DNA of 45,179 nt from Alphaproteobacteria bacterium (GCA_900767645.1 CAAFZY010000030.1:1-45179); one strand, 5' to 3'. Positions 15,098 to 25,073 are shown, counted from the first letter of the stretch. Program-made: numbers and translations. Notes: a model not told the origin generated them from the letters alone.

Positions 15098-16861
15098 TTA
15101 TTTAAGCTGAGTTTTATATAATGAAGCATAAATGCCGTTTTCATGGGCAAGCAACTCTTCATGAGTGCCGGATTCCACAATTTGCCCGTAATTTATAACC
15201 ACTATTTTATCGGCATGACGCACGGTTGAAAGCCGATGCGCAATCACAAACACGGTTCTGTCGGCCATCAGATTTTCTATCGCCTGCTGAACAATGGCTT
15301 CCGATTTATTGTCAAGTGCCGAAGTTGCCTCATCTAAAATAACAATCGGGGCATTTTTAACAAAAGCGCGAGCAATGGCCACCCGTTGTTTTTGCCCGCC
15401 CGAGAGCAGCACGCCGCGTTCGCCGATAGGTGTATCAAGTCCTTTATCCAATGTTGTGATAAATTCATCAAGACAGGCGTTTTTAACCGCCGCATCAACA
15501 TCTTCAGGCGTGGCGTTTTCATTACCGAGCATAATATTATCACGAATGGTGCCGGCAAATAAAAAGTTATCTTGAAATACTACCGAAATATTATTACGCA
15601 GCGACTCCAAGGTATAGTCACGCACATCTTTGCCATCAATTAAAATTGAACCGGATATAACATCGTAAAACCGAGGAAGCAAATTAACCATAGTGGTTTT
15701 TCCCCCGCCAGAATTGCCCACAAACGCAATAGTCTGTCCGACATTAACGCTTAAATTAACATGTTTTAAAACCGGCTTGTCTTTTACATATTCAAAGCAA
15801 ACATCTTTATACTCAATACCTTGTTTAACGCCTTTAAGTTCAACTGCTCCGTCGCGATTGCAAATCTGCGGCTTGCTGTCAAGCGCTGAAAACACTCTTT
15901 CCATCGCCATAAATGAAAGTTGAATATTGTTATAGTTGTTACCGATGCTTTTTATCGGATTATAAAGCATTATCAGCGCGGCAATAAACGATACAAAATT
16001 ACCGGAAGTAATTTGATGGGTAACAATTAAGTGACTGCCTGTCCATATAACGGCAGCAATACCCAAAGATACCACAAAGTGCATCATAGGCGAAAGCATG
16101 CCGGTCCGCTGAATCATTTTCATACCCAAGCCGAACACCGAGCGCAAAGTTTCTTGAAAGCGGGCATTTTGGTAGTCATATAAATTATATGACGAAATAA
16201 TACGGTTACCGTTGAATGTTTCATTATAATGAGTAACCACCGCCGAACCCGAAAACACGGTTTTATCCATAATTGATTTAATGCGGCGCCGAACCGTGGT
16301 TAAAGGATATAGCGCGCCAAGCAATACCACCACGGCAATAATCGCCAACTGCCATGAATTGTAAAACAACACGCCGATTAATGAAAGCGATGAAAACAAT
16401 CGGGTGGTAAAAAGCTTCATATTACTCAAAAGTCCGTTGCAGGCGCTGTCTACGTCATTGTTAAACCTGAAAATAATATTACCTGAAGTGTTCTTATCAA
16501 AGAAGCCGGCGTCAAAGTGCATCAGCTTATCAAACAAATCCACTTTAACATCATTGGCAATTTTTCGCCCCACCCATGTGTTTAAATAAGTTGCCATATA
16601 GCTGAACCCGCTTTGAAGGCAGCTGAACACCACAATTAAAACCGGAATATACCACGTTGAGGCAGTATTTTTTTCAACCATAACCACGTCCATATACGGC
16701 TTTAACGACCACGCAATAACCGCGTCCATACCGCCAATCGGAATCGTAATTAAAACCGCAATCAGCGCCCTGCCCCAATACGGATATATATAAGGCAGCA
16801 TGCGAGAATAATTTTCCACAAAATGGGTTGATTTAAGTTTATTTTTAAGTATTTCAAACAT
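15098..16861 (-). CDS. msbA: MsbA-like ABC exporter (membrane domain fused to ATPase)
   Basis: This 587-residue half-transporter has six predicted membrane helices in its first 320 residues and a nucleotide-binding domain after them. The ATPase motifs are complete: Walker A GNSGGGKTT (about residue 382), signature LSGGQKQRVAIARA (about 485), Walker B VILDEATSALDN and H-loop VIAHRLSTVRHADKI. Length and layout fit MsbA, which flips lipid A-core across the inner membrane, but other lipid or drug exporters of this family are hard to exclude. It is the first gene of the minus-strand envelope group. Confidence 0.85.
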   Translation of the reverse strand: MFEILKNKLKSTHFVENYSRMLPYIYPYWGRALIAVLITIPIGGMDAVIAWSLKPYMDVVMVEKNTASTWYIPVLIVVFSCLQSGFSYMATYLNTWVGRKIANDVKVDLFDKLMHFDAGFFDKNTSGNIIFRFNNDVDSACNGLLSNMKLFTTRLFSSLSLIGVLFYNSWQLAIIAVVVLLGALYPLTTVRRRIKSIMDKTVFSGSAVVTHYNETFNGNRIISSYNLYDYQNARFQETLRSVFGLGMKMIQRTGMLSPMMHFVVSLGIAAVIWTGSHLIVTHQITSGNFVSFIAALIMLYNPIKSIGNNYNNIQLSFMAMERVFSALDSKPQICNRDGAVELKGVKQGIEYKDVCFEYVKDKPVLKHVNLSVNVGQTIAFVGNSGGGKTTMVNLLPRFYDVISGSILIDGKDVRDYTLESLRNNISVVFQDNFLFAGTIRDNIMLGNENATPEDVDAAVKNACLDEFITTLDKGLDTPIGERGVLLSGGQKQRVAIARAFVKNAPIVILDEATSALDNKSEAIVQQAIENLMADRTVFVIAHRLSTVRHADKIVVINYGQIVESGTHEELLAHENGIYASLYKTQLK

Positions 16862-16891
16862 ACGGCACCATTATGATGTTAATCTGTTTGT

Positions 16892-16920
16892 TTTGTAGCA
16901 AAAAACTTTATGGTTGTAAA
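16892..16920 (-). promoter_or_regulatory. Possible promoter of the msbA-like gene
   Basis: On the minus strand TTTACA (16915-16920), a 17-nt spacer and TACAAA (16892-16897) lie about 31 nt upstream of the start codon. The boxes match the consensus at five and four of six bases. Confidence 0.4.
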
Positions 16921-16930
16921 CAGCAATTAC

Positions 16931-16967
16931 AAAAACAATGCCCCGATTGTTGAAAATCAGGGCATTG
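16931..16967 (-). terminator. Rho-independent terminator after the outer-membrane protein gene
   Basis: CAATGCCCCGATT (16936-16948) and AATCAGGGCATTG (16955-16967) form a 13-bp stem with one mismatch. On the minus strand it is followed by TTTTT (16931-16935). It lies 17 nt past the stop at 16985. Confidence 0.85.
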
Positions 16968-16984
16968 ATGAAACGTTTACAAGC

Positions 16985-17548
16985 TTAAAACGTGTATCTT
17001 AAACCGGCAGTAACTTCTTTGAAGTTATCCAGATTACGCATACCCAAGTAGCTGTAACGCCCCATTACTCTGGCGGCAAGATGCTCCGTGAAATCCCATT
17101 GCATACCAACGCCGGCACGATAGCCGATACGATTATGGTGTCCTGATTTTTCATCGGGTAACTTTAATCTGACGCGGTAGTTGGCCATACCCAACGAACC
17201 AAGCAAATTAAATTTACTGCACATAATCGGCATATAACCGTACGCATCAACACCGTATGCCAAAAATTCGGATTTATAAGCGCCGTCAGCTTTGTTCTTT
17301 TTACGGCCGCCCGATTGCTGATAAAATGCTTCAAGACCATAATAATCATACATTCTGGCACCGACGTTTACCGCGCCTGAATTGTAGGCTTTACGCATAT
17401 TGTGCGCTTTGCCGCCCAATTTAGCGTTAGAATATACATAATCAGCACCGACATAAGGCTGCCAATCGCGCATCAAATTAAATTCTGCGGCACCGGCACT
17501 AAAAGACAACATACAGGCAACTCCTGCCAACAATAATGTTTTTTTCAT
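16985..17548 (-). CDS. Small outer-membrane beta-barrel protein (opacity/OmpA-like barrel)
   Basis: This 187-residue protein starts with a clear signal peptide, MKKTLLLAGVACMLSFSAGA, cut before AEFN. The mature part has alternating aromatic and small residues in strands (YVGADYVYSN, AVNVGARMYDYYGLEAFY, RIGYRAGVGMQWDF) and ends in GLRYTF, with the terminal Phe expected for outer-membrane insertion by the Bam complex. Such eight-stranded barrels act as structural proteins or adhesins; no specific role can be assigned. TAGGAG precedes the ATG. It has its own terminator. Confidence 0.85.
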   Translation of the reverse strand: MKKTLLLAGVACMLSFSAGAAEFNLMRDWQPYVGADYVYSNAKLGGKAHNMRKAYNSGAVNVGARMYDYYGLEAFYQQSGGRKKNKADGAYKSEFLAYGVDAYGYMPIMCSKFNLLGSLGMANYRVRLKLPDEKSGHHNRIGYRAGVGMQWDFTEHLAARVMGRYSYLGMRNLDNFKEVTAGLRYTF

Positions 17549-17730
17549 ATTTAAACTCCTATTTATAAATAGTTTTGATTAATAATCCAATAATCGGTAG
17601 TTCATAAAGTATTATATTGTCTTTTTATAATACTTACGGCGTGTATATATTCTGCAAAAAATGATTTTAAATAGTGCAGGCTTATTTTTTTTGTGCTAAC
17701 AATATAAAAAATTAACAATTGAGGTGAATT

Positions 17731-18366
17731 ATGACGTTTTGTCCCCCTGACGGCAATTGCGCTTTATGCCCGCGTTTGGTACAGTTCCGATTGCAAAACA
17801 AACAAAAATTTCCGACCTATCATAACGGACCGGTTGAGCCGTTCGGCTCGCTTGATGCGCAAATTTTGGTAGTGGGTATGGCTCCGGGGCTTAACGGCGC
17901 CAACCAAACAAATCGTCCGTTTACCAACGATTATGCCGGCGATGTGCTGTATCCGGCATTAAAAAAATTCGGATTTGCCAAAGGTGATTATCAAAAAAAG
18001 AAAGATGACGGGTTTGAACTTGTCAATGTGCGGGTTACCAACGCCGTGCGTTGCGTTCCTCCGCAAAACAAAGTATGCGGTGACGAGGCAAAAACCTGCG
18101 GAAAATTTTTAAGCGCGGAAATAAAAGCCATGCCGAAGCTAAAAATCATTTTATCACTCGGCGTGGTTTCGCATAATGCCGTACTTAGGGTTTTAGGAAT
18201 TAAACAATCAGAATATAAATTTACCCACGGAGCGGTACACACGCTTAATAACGGATTAATACTCGTTGATTCGTACCACACATCACGCTACAACATCAAC
18301 ACCGGCGTTTTAACTTATGCCATGTTTGATGAAATTGTCTTAAAAATTAAAAATCTTGCGGAGTAA
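17731..18366 (+). CDS. Uracil-DNA glycosylase, family 5 (UdgB-like)
   Basis: This enzyme removes uracil and other deaminated bases from DNA to start base-excision repair. The 211-residue protein has Cys at 4, 11 and 14 (NCALCPRLV) and further Cys in NAVRCVPPQNKVC, the usual ligands for a 4Fe-4S cluster. Motif 1 reads GMAPGLNGANQTNRPFTNDYAG, split here by the family pattern GxAPGxxGxN; motif 3 reads YHTSRYNINTG where the family often has HPS..N. This layout fits family 5 rather than family 4. It overlaps no gene but lies two bases before the OpgB-like gene, so the two are likely co-transcribed. GAGGTG precedes the ATG. Confidence 0.87.
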   Translation: MTFCPPDGNCALCPRLVQFRLQNKQKFPTYHNGPVEPFGSLDAQILVVGMAPGLNGANQTNRPFTNDYAGDVLYPALKKFGFAKGDYQKKKDDGFELVNVRVTNAVRCVPPQNKVCGDEAKTCGKFLSAEIKAMPKLKIILSLGVVSHNAVLRVLGIKQSEYKFTHGAVHTLNNGLILVDSYHTSRYNINTGVLTYAMFDEIVLKIKNLAE

Positions 18367-18368
18367 TT

Positions 18369-20165
18369 ATGCTGAAAATCAAACAATTATTTTTCGACAC
18401 CGCTTTAACCATACTGCTTGGTTCGGCAATATTTATACTGCTGGCAATGATACGTACCAACCTGATATGGGGCAATGTTTATATTGAGCAAATCTTGGCC
18501 AACGCAACCGACACCGACAACAGTATTGCCCGTGAGGTTATGCGCGGATATGTGCTGTTTGCCTTTATACCGGCAATAATCACCGCAGCCATTTTGGCAG
18601 GATGCTTAAAAAAGACACGCTATATCGTACTGATTATTTTGTTATGCCTTACCTACCCGATTTATAAACTGCAGTTGGTGCAATATATTATCAATCAAAA
18701 CACTTATTCTGATATTTATGCTCAAGAATATCTTAATCCGCAAAACAGCACCTATATTTTTCCGGAACATAAGCGTAATTTAATTATTTTACATATGGAA
18801 TCGCTGGAAAGCGAATATGAAAACCCCACGCTGGTCGGCAAGAACTTACTGCCGAACTTAAGCCGAATGGCAGATGAAAATATATTTTTCAGCAACTTTC
18901 ATCAATTAGACGGGCAAGATTATACCATTGCCGCCATGGTGGCAAGCTATTGCGGCGTTCCGTATAAATTATTCAACAATAAAGATTTTACCACTTTTAA
19001 CAACTTTTTACCGCGTCTGACCTGCTATCCTCAAATTTTGGAACAAAACGGGTATGACACTTATTTTATGAAAGGCGCTCCGCTTGACTTTACCCAAACC
19101 GGAACTTTTTTCAGTTCGCACGGATTTAATGACGTAGTCGGAACTTACGAATTGGAATCTCGTTTCGGACTAAACCTGAAACAACAACAAGGTAATTCTT
19201 GGGGATTTCGCGACAGCGCATTATACGCGCTTGCCAAACAACGCCTTCCTGAAATTGCCTCCAAAGGCAAGCCGTTTATTTTTGCAATGCTGACCGTTGA
19301 CACGCACGCGCCTGATTTTTATATTGATAAACAATGCCGCCAAACCGGAAACAGCCAACTTGATGCCGCTGCTTGCGCCGATGTTATGGCGGCTGATTTT
19401 ATTAATTGGCTGAAAGAACAAGATTTTTACAAAAACACCACCGTCGTGGTTATGGGCGATCACACTAAAACCGGCGGCAACGACCTCTATCCGCAATTTT
19501 CCGACCGGCATATTTTCAATATGATTATAAATCCGGCAATTACTAAAAAAACAAACAATCAGGCTTGGACCACCGTTGATTTGCCGGCAACCATTTTAGA
19601 GGCTTTAGGCATTCAATTCGGCGGACAGTTCGGACTCGGATATTCTTTATTTGCCGATAAACCCACTTTATATGCCAAATACGGAAACAATTTTGATACC
19701 GAGCTTAAAAAAATGGCTGCCGAATACAATGAATTTAACCGCACGCGTTATACATTTACTCCGCTTTATAATCAATATTCACCGTACGGGAAAAATATAA
19801 CCGAACCGCTTGAAATAAAAAAATACGCGTCATTTTCAGATATTTCATTCGGCAGCATTTGGCTTGATACCTTATCGCTTTCATTACCCGAAACAACCTC
19901 ATTAAAACTTAATATCGACATAAGTTTTAAGCTGATATTTGTGGAAGGCGGCGAACGTACAATCCAAGTTTTTGCCAATGGAAAATTATTGGAAGAATGG
20001 CTGATTCACGACTATACCGAACAGCCGATTGAACGCCGCATAACCATTCCGACCGCTCTTTTAAATAACGGAAAACTGTTGCTTGAATTTAAGAGCGATG
20101 CCGTAGGCTTCACCGCTGCCGGCGTCGGCATAGGCGTAAATAAATTTACCATTACGGAAGATTGA
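18369..20165 (+). CDS. OpgB/LtaS-type phosphoglycerol transferase
   Basis: This 598-residue membrane enzyme has about three membrane helices in the first 110 residues and a large periplasmic domain of the sulfatase/alkaline-phosphatase superfamily. The metal-binding Glu is in ILHMESLESEYE (about residue 144), the likely Thr nucleophile in GQDYTIAAMVASYCGVP (about 185), and the Asp-His pair in VVMGDHTKTG (about 363). The TIAAMVAS context resembles OpgB (MdoB), which moves phosphoglycerol from lipid to periplasmic glucans. A C-terminal beta-rich region of about 120 residues (from about 480) is extra and unassigned. The true acceptor is not known; a teichoic-acid-like polymer is an alternative. 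Confidence 0.8.
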   Translation: MLKIKQLFFDTALTILLGSAIFILLAMIRTNLIWGNVYIEQILANATDTDNSIAREVMRGYVLFAFIPAIITAAILAGCLKKTRYIVLIILLCLTYPIYKLQLVQYIINQNTYSDIYAQEYLNPQNSTYIFPEHKRNLIILHMESLESEYENPTLVGKNLLPNLSRMADENIFFSNFHQLDGQDYTIAAMVASYCGVPYKLFNNKDFTTFNNFLPRLTCYPQILEQNGYDTYFMKGAPLDFTQTGTFFSSHGFNDVVGTYELESRFGLNLKQQQGNSWGFRDSALYALAKQRLPEIASKGKPFIFAMLTVDTHAPDFYIDKQCRQTGNSQLDAAACADVMAADFINWLKEQDFYKNTTVVVMGDHTKTGGNDLYPQFSDRHIFNMIINPAITKKTNNQAWTTVDLPATILEALGIQFGGQFGLGYSLFADKPTLYAKYGNNFDTELKKMAAEYNEFNRTRYTFTPLYNQYSPYGKNITEPLEIKKYASFSDISFGSIWLDTLSLSLPETTSLKLNIDISFKLIFVEGGERTIQVFANGKLLEEWLIHDYTEQPIERRITIPTALLNNGKLLLEFKSDAVGFTAAGVGIGVNKFTITED

Positions 20166-20216
20166 ATTTTTTATAATTAAGACAATATTTTAACTAACTT
20201 ATTAAAGGAGGCCATA

Positions 20217-20885
20217 ATGTCCATTAAACAAATTTTACAACAGGCTGAAGTTCTGTTTCAAAAAGCTTTTTCCTGCTCATATACCGAAAAAGCATATAAA
20301 AAGCTTGAAGAATTTTCCAAACAACTTACCAAATACGGCGTCAGCGCCAATATTATTACGTTCGCCGGCGTATTTTTTGCCGTGCTCGGACTTAATTTTT
20401 TGGCTATCGGCGGATACTTCTTTGCCTTTTTATGCCTTGTTCTAAACCGCTTATGCGATGTGCTTGACGGCATCAGCGCCCGCCAACACCAAATAACTCC
20501 GTTCGGCGCTTTTTTAGATATATGCTCCGACTACACTTCAGCCGGATTGTTTATTTTGGGCTTTATTTTGGCCAATCCCGATAACAATGCAACTTCAGGC
20601 GCATTTTTGCTGGTAACATTATTGATTGCAAGCGCGGCTCTGCTAGGCTCCGCATTGGTTGCAGGACAATCTTACCGAGAGCTTAACAGCAGTAATTCAA
20701 AAATTTGCATGTGGGGCGCCGCGCAAAATGCCGATATCTTTGCCGCTTTATTTTTAATGTGCGTTTTCCCCATGTTTTTTATGCAACTGGCATTGTTCTT
20801 CGGTCTGTTTTTAATCGGAAAATCATTGCTTATTATCAGTAATGCCTATTATAATTTTGAAATTGCGGTCAAAGGTAAAAAATAA
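20217..20885 (+). CDS. CDP-alcohol phosphatidyltransferase family protein
   Basis: This 222-residue integral membrane protein has about five or six helices and a CDP-alcohol phosphotransferase motif, DVLDGISARQHQITPFGAFL followed by DICSD. The Asp, Gly, Ala-Arg, Gly and two Asp residues that bind metal and CDP are all present, but only seven residues separate AR from the Gly, where eight is usual. Family members make phosphatidylglycerol phosphate, phosphatidylserine, phosphatidylinositol and related lipids; the substrate is not clear here. A perfect AAGGAGG Shine-Dalgarno stands five bases before the ATG. It follows the phosphoglycerol transferase gene and ends three bases before dsbD. Confidence 0.82.
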   Translation: MSIKQILQQAEVLFQKAFSCSYTEKAYKKLEEFSKQLTKYGVSANIITFAGVFFAVLGLNFLAIGGYFFAFLCLVLNRLCDVLDGISARQHQITPFGAFLDICSDYTSAGLFILGFILANPDNNATSGAFLLVTLLIASAALLGSALVAGQSYRELNSSNSKICMWGAAQNADIFAALFLMCVFPMFFMQLALFFGLFLIGKSLLIISNAYYNFEIAVKGKK

Positions 20886-20888
20886 CTC

Positions 20889-22754
20889 ATGAAACCGTTA
20901 AAGATTTTTCTGTATTGTTTGATTTGCGGTATTGCGTCTGTTTTTAACACAGCGCAGACAGAAGCATTATCGACGCAAAATGATAAAGTTTATGTCAGTG
21001 TTTATCCGCAGTACCGTCAAATTAACAATACGAAGAATTTTAATATTTTAGTTAAGTTCCGGCTGTTAAACGGTTGGCATATAACATGGGATAATGCCGG
21101 CGATGCCGGAACCCCTACCTCATTTATGTGGCAGTCTCCGCATAATAATATTACAGTAACACGATTAAATGAAAGTGTGCCGGAAAAATTTTTATACGGT
21201 GGAATTGTAACCCAATTCGGATATTCCGATGAAGCATATTATTTGTTTAATGCCGTAACCCGTACAAATTTTGAACCGAACACCGAGCTTAAATTAAAAA
21301 TCAACTTCGTTGCCTGCAAAGATTTTTGCGAGCCGAACGAACAGGTATTTACAATAAAACTGCCACCGCAAGGCAAACAAAATATTTTAACTCCCGAATG
21401 GCAGAGCGCAATTGAGCAAGCGCAAAAAACTTTTCCGGAACAAGCTTTAAATTCAGCTTATGCCGAAAATAAAAACGGCATTGTCAACATTATTTTTCCG
21501 AACGCCGATTATGCCAAAGCGGCAGAACCGCTTTACTTTATACCTTATCGGCAAAACATCATCAATGCAGCCGGAGAGCAACAAATATTATTTAAAAACA
21601 ACCGACTGGAGGTTAAAGCTGATGCAGAAGACGAACATTTAATTCCGCAAAAAGTATTATTATTTTACGGCAACAAAGCCGTAAAGTATAATGTGTTGCC
21701 GATAAGTTTATATCATCACGGCAATAATCTATATATTTTATTGTTGGCATTTTTAGGCGGACTGATTTTAAATTTTATGCCCTGCGTATTTCCGGTTTTA
21801 AGCTTAAAAGCGTTTTCTCTGGCTAAAAGCTCAACCGGAAGCAAACATATAAAAAGCGCTGTTTTATATTTAGCCGGTGTAATGTGCTGTTTTGCGATTA
21901 TTGCCGCAACGCTGTATTTTTTACGCTTGAGCGGCAATGAGCCCGGTTGGGGATTTCAGCTGCAATCACCGCTTTTTGTCGGCGTGATGCTGATAATATT
22001 CGGCATATTGGGATTAATGATGCTTGATGTTATAAAATGGCGTGACAACTCAACATTTTTAAGTTTGATAAACCGACTGGCAGGAATAAACTCGTTTTTA
22101 ACCGGCTTTTTTGCCGTACTGATTGCCAGCCCCTGCACCGGCCCGTTTATGGGAGCCGCGATCGGTTATGCACTTTTACAGCCGCATACGCTTTATTTTC
22201 CGATATTTTTAAGCTTAGGCTTGGGATATGCTTTGCCTTTTACTCTGCTTGAAATTTTTCCGGCGACAATCAAATGTATTTTACCTAAATCAGGTTATTG
22301 GACTTCAGTATTAAAAAAAGCTTTAGCGATACCGATGTTTTTAACCTGCCTGTGGTTAGGGTGGATTTTATACCACCAACTTAAATTTCATGAACCGATG
22401 CCGACAAACTCAATTTGGCAACCATACAATCATGAAACCGTACAGCAATTAATTGCCGACGGCAAACCGGTGTTTGTTGACTTTACCGCCAAATGGTGCA
22501 TAACCTGCCTGATGAATGAAAAAACCTCGCTCGATACTAAAAATTTTGCGCTATTAGCCGAACAAAACAACATTAATTTGTTTAAGGCCGACTGGACCAA
22601 CCGCGATGAGCAAATCGGCGCCGTAATAAAGCAATACGGCAGAAGCGGCGTTCCTTTATATGTTTACTATCCGCCGGATAACCAAAACTTAGTAATTTTA
22701 CCGCAAATTTTAACTCCGAACATTATACGGCAAATTCTAAACGGTGAGAATTAA
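20889..22754 (+). CDS. dsbD: Thiol:disulfide interchange protein DsbD
   Basis: DsbD moves electrons from cytoplasmic thioredoxin across the inner membrane to periplasmic thiol proteins. The 621-residue protein has a signal peptide, an N-terminal periplasmic domain with the Cys pair CKDFC (143 and 147), a membrane domain with Cys in FMPCVFPVLS (about 298) and SPCTGPFMG (about 415), and a C-terminal thioredoxin domain with WCITC (from about 536). All three redox Cys pairs are present. It is coupled to the preceding gene by a three-base gap. Its last 18 bases overlap the end of the convergent gene on the other strand. Confidence 0.93.
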   Translation: MKPLKIFLYCLICGIASVFNTAQTEALSTQNDKVYVSVYPQYRQINNTKNFNILVKFRLLNGWHITWDNAGDAGTPTSFMWQSPHNNITVTRLNESVPEKFLYGGIVTQFGYSDEAYYLFNAVTRTNFEPNTELKLKINFVACKDFCEPNEQVFTIKLPPQGKQNILTPEWQSAIEQAQKTFPEQALNSAYAENKNGIVNIIFPNADYAKAAEPLYFIPYRQNIINAAGEQQILFKNNRLEVKADAEDEHLIPQKVLLFYGNKAVKYNVLPISLYHHGNNLYILLLAFLGGLILNFMPCVFPVLSLKAFSLAKSSTGSKHIKSAVLYLAGVMCCFAIIAATLYFLRLSGNEPGWGFQLQSPLFVGVMLIIFGILGLMMLDVIKWRDNSTFLSLINRLAGINSFLTGFFAVLIASPCTGPFMGAAIGYALLQPHTLYFPIFLSLGLGYALPFTLLEIFPATIKCILPKSGYWTSVLKKALAIPMFLTCLWLGWILYHQLKFHEPMPTNSIWQPYNHETVQQLIADGKPVFVDFTAKWCITCLMNEKTSLDTKNFALLAEQNNINLFKADWTNRDEQIGAVIKQYGRSGVPLYVYYPPDNQNLVILPQILTPNIIRQILNGEN

Positions 22755-23630
22755 AACAATAATGGAAATTACCATTGAAATTAAAACTCTTTTGCTCGGC
22801 TTGGCATAATCTTGATGCTTAACATAACGACTGTATACATTATTGGCAAGTAAAACCCAAATCGGATACGCATAAATAATAGCCATCACATAAGCCGGAT
22901 TAGACCCTAAATAGAGGCTGTAATTTTTTAAGGTATACATAGATAAAATCAGCACCATAACCGGCACGCCCGCATACAAAATATTGCGTGGAACAAAGAC
23001 TTCGCGAATGTTGCCGCCGCCGTTAAAAAAGGCAATCGCATTTATCGAACCGGCAACCAACGACGTTATCAAAGAATAATAAAAAATGGCTGCCAATACA
23101 TTTTCACGTCCGATATACATTAAAACCTTACCCTGAATATCAAGCACGGTAACCGTTAATAATGCAGGCAACAAATATAACAAGGCCAGCTGGTTAAGCG
23201 GATTTTTTTTGAGCATCAGCACTGAAAAAACCATACCTAAAACCGAGGCGGAAATCAAAGCCAAGCGTAACGGATTAGCACACAAATCAAAAAACTGTTG
23301 CGGCACTAAAATAAACCACAAAACAAAGCCGAACAACACGCTAAGCGGCTGAATCACGCTGGTTACTTCAGCGCCGAAACGATTGGCGGCATTAAACAAA
23401 CGATTATCCAAATATGCAATTAAAAAACCTTGAAATATACACATATAATAAAAGGTCGGACTGAACTGATGCGGAATAAACGGCACAAAAATGAGTAAAA
23501 ACAAACCGGTACCCAAACCGCGGTAAATCATAATCAACGAGCCTTTAAGCTTAAAAATCTGATTGGCAAAAATGTACATTGCAAAAATAAAGCTTGCAAA
23601 AAATGAAACTAACCACCAGTATTGCTGCAT
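22737..23630 (-). CDS. Multi-pass membrane protein, DMT (EamA-like) transporter superfamily
   Basis: This 297-residue protein consists almost wholly of hydrophobic helices, about ten, in the layout of drug/metabolite transporters with two five-helix halves. I see no strong signature motif, so the family call rests on length, helix count and general resemblance. The substrate is unknown. Its stop lies inside the 3' end of dsbD on the opposite strand (18-nt overlap). It is 65 nt downstream of the MATE gene and may be co-transcribed with it. Confidence 0.65.
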   Translation of the reverse strand: MQQYWWLVSFFASFIFAMYIFANQIFKLKGSLIMIYRGLGTGLFLLIFVPFIPHQFSPTFYYMCIFQGFLIAYLDNRLFNAANRFGAEVTSVIQPLSVLFGFVLWFILVPQQFFDLCANPLRLALISASVLGMVFSVLMLKKNPLNQLALLYLLPALLTVTVLDIQGKVLMYIGRENVLAAIFYYSLITSLVAGSINAIAFFNGGGNIREVFVPRNILYAGVPVMVLILSMYTLKNYSLYLGSNPAYVMAIIYAYPIWVLLANNVYSRYVKHQDYAKPSKRVLISMVISIIVLILTV

Positions 23631-23695
23631 AATATTATCCTCGGAACTTATTTTTCTTTAGTTATAACATAATATGTAATTTAGTCAACCCTGAG

Positions 23696-25021
23696 TTATA
23701 TCTTTTTGCCGCGCCATTTGCCTGAATACAGGTATAAAAACGAAAGAACAAAAATAACAATATTATAAACGGCATCGGCAGTCCAGCACCAAGCGAGCGA
23801 TAACTTAAAAATTAAAATTATCAAGACAATGTGCATAGAATAAAACATCAACGAAACCAGCTCCATAAAAAACGCAACACGAGTGTTACCGGTACCGGAA
23901 GCCGTACAAAAGAGTATCCACGCCGGAGTCGAAACAATAAATGAAACAAGCATAACCCAATAAGGCGCGACCGAAAGTGCTATCAACTCATTATTATCGG
24001 TATAAACTCTTAATATCGGATAAGTAAACAAAGCCATGGCAATCATCACCGGCATTACCAGCAAAGCGCATAAATTAATAATTCGGTAGCAAACCGGCAT
24101 AACCGCCTTGCTGCGCCTTTGACCGATTAAGTTAGCGGTAAGCGAGCTTGCCACCGCGCCGAATGAATTAATAATAACATACGGAAATGACGACACGCTG
24201 CGCAAAATATTAGAAACAGCAAGTTCTTTTTCGCCAAGATGTTCAATCGCCACAAAAAATAAAAACCATGAAAATACGGATATAAATTGTTGCACCATGG
24301 TCCAAAATGAAACTTGCAAAATAGACTTAAGTAAAGTCCACTTAGCGTAAACAAATTTTAATAAGCCGTATTTTTTCAGGTCAACCTTCAGCGTAAAATA
24401 TGCCACGCACGCCACCACGGTAATTATTTCAGATAAGTTAGAGGCAAACGCCGCGCCGCCAATCCCCATCGCCGGAAAGCCGAATTTACCGAAAATGAAA
24501 ATATAGTTTAAGATAACGTTGGCAAATACCATCACAAACGAAATAAAAGTTAAAATATACGTAGTGGTGATGGCGACCAAAAACGAGCGCATCATAATAA
24601 TCAGCGATGCGCACACCAAACCCCACATACGCCAATCAATATATTGATACGCCGATTCATACACTTCCGGGTTTGAAATAATCAGCTGTAAAAAACGCGG
24701 AGTCAACCATTTGGAAAGAAAGATACAAACAAACGCCAACACAAATAAGAACGAGCAACCCTGATACAGCACCTCGCCGATACGTGAATAACGTTTTTCG
24801 CCGTTACGGCGCGCCATAATAATCTGCGCACCGATACTGAAACCGAATGCAATGATAAACACCGTAAAGAAATAAGTTGAACCCAAAGCCGAACCGGCAA
24901 GCGCCACTTCGCTCACCCTTCCCAAATAAATAACGTCGGTAATCCCAACCAGCTGTTGAATAAGTAAACTGATTAAAAGCGGATAGCTCATCTTCCAGAT
25001 AGAGCCGTAATTGAATTTCAT
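23696..25021 (-). CDS. MATE family efflux transporter
   Basis: This 441-residue protein with about twelve membrane helices matches MATE exporters, which expel cationic drugs and metabolites in exchange for Na+ or H+. Typical features are the N-terminal MSYPLLISLLIQQLVGITDV, the loop LGRVSEVALAGSALG and IIMARRNGEKRYSRIGEV, where MATE proteins usually have a Gly/Ala-rich Q..ARRxG segment. Length and helix number fit the family. The substrate cannot be told. It lies 52 nt downstream of the histidine kinase gene on the same strand. Confidence 0.93.
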   Translation of the reverse strand: MKFNYGSIWKMSYPLLISLLIQQLVGITDVIYLGRVSEVALAGSALGSTYFFTVFIIAFGFSIGAQIIMARRNGEKRYSRIGEVLYQGCSFLFVLAFVCIFLSKWLTPRFLQLIISNPEVYESAYQYIDWRMWGLVCASLIIMMRSFLVAITTTYILTFISFVMVFANVILNYIFIFGKFGFPAMGIGGAAFASNLSEIITVVACVAYFTLKVDLKKYGLLKFVYAKWTLLKSILQVSFWTMVQQFISVFSWFLFFVAIEHLGEKELAVSNILRSVSSFPYVIINSFGAVASSLTANLIGQRRSKAVMPVCYRIINLCALLVMPVMIAMALFTYPILRVYTDNNELIALSVAPYWVMLVSFIVSTPAWILFCTASGTGNTRVAFFMELVSLMFYSMHIVLIILIFKLSLAWCWTADAVYNIVIFVLSFLYLYSGKWRGKKI

Positions 25022-25073
25022 AAATCACCTGTAAAAAATTTGCAGTTACGAGCAATATAACCTTAAAATAAAT

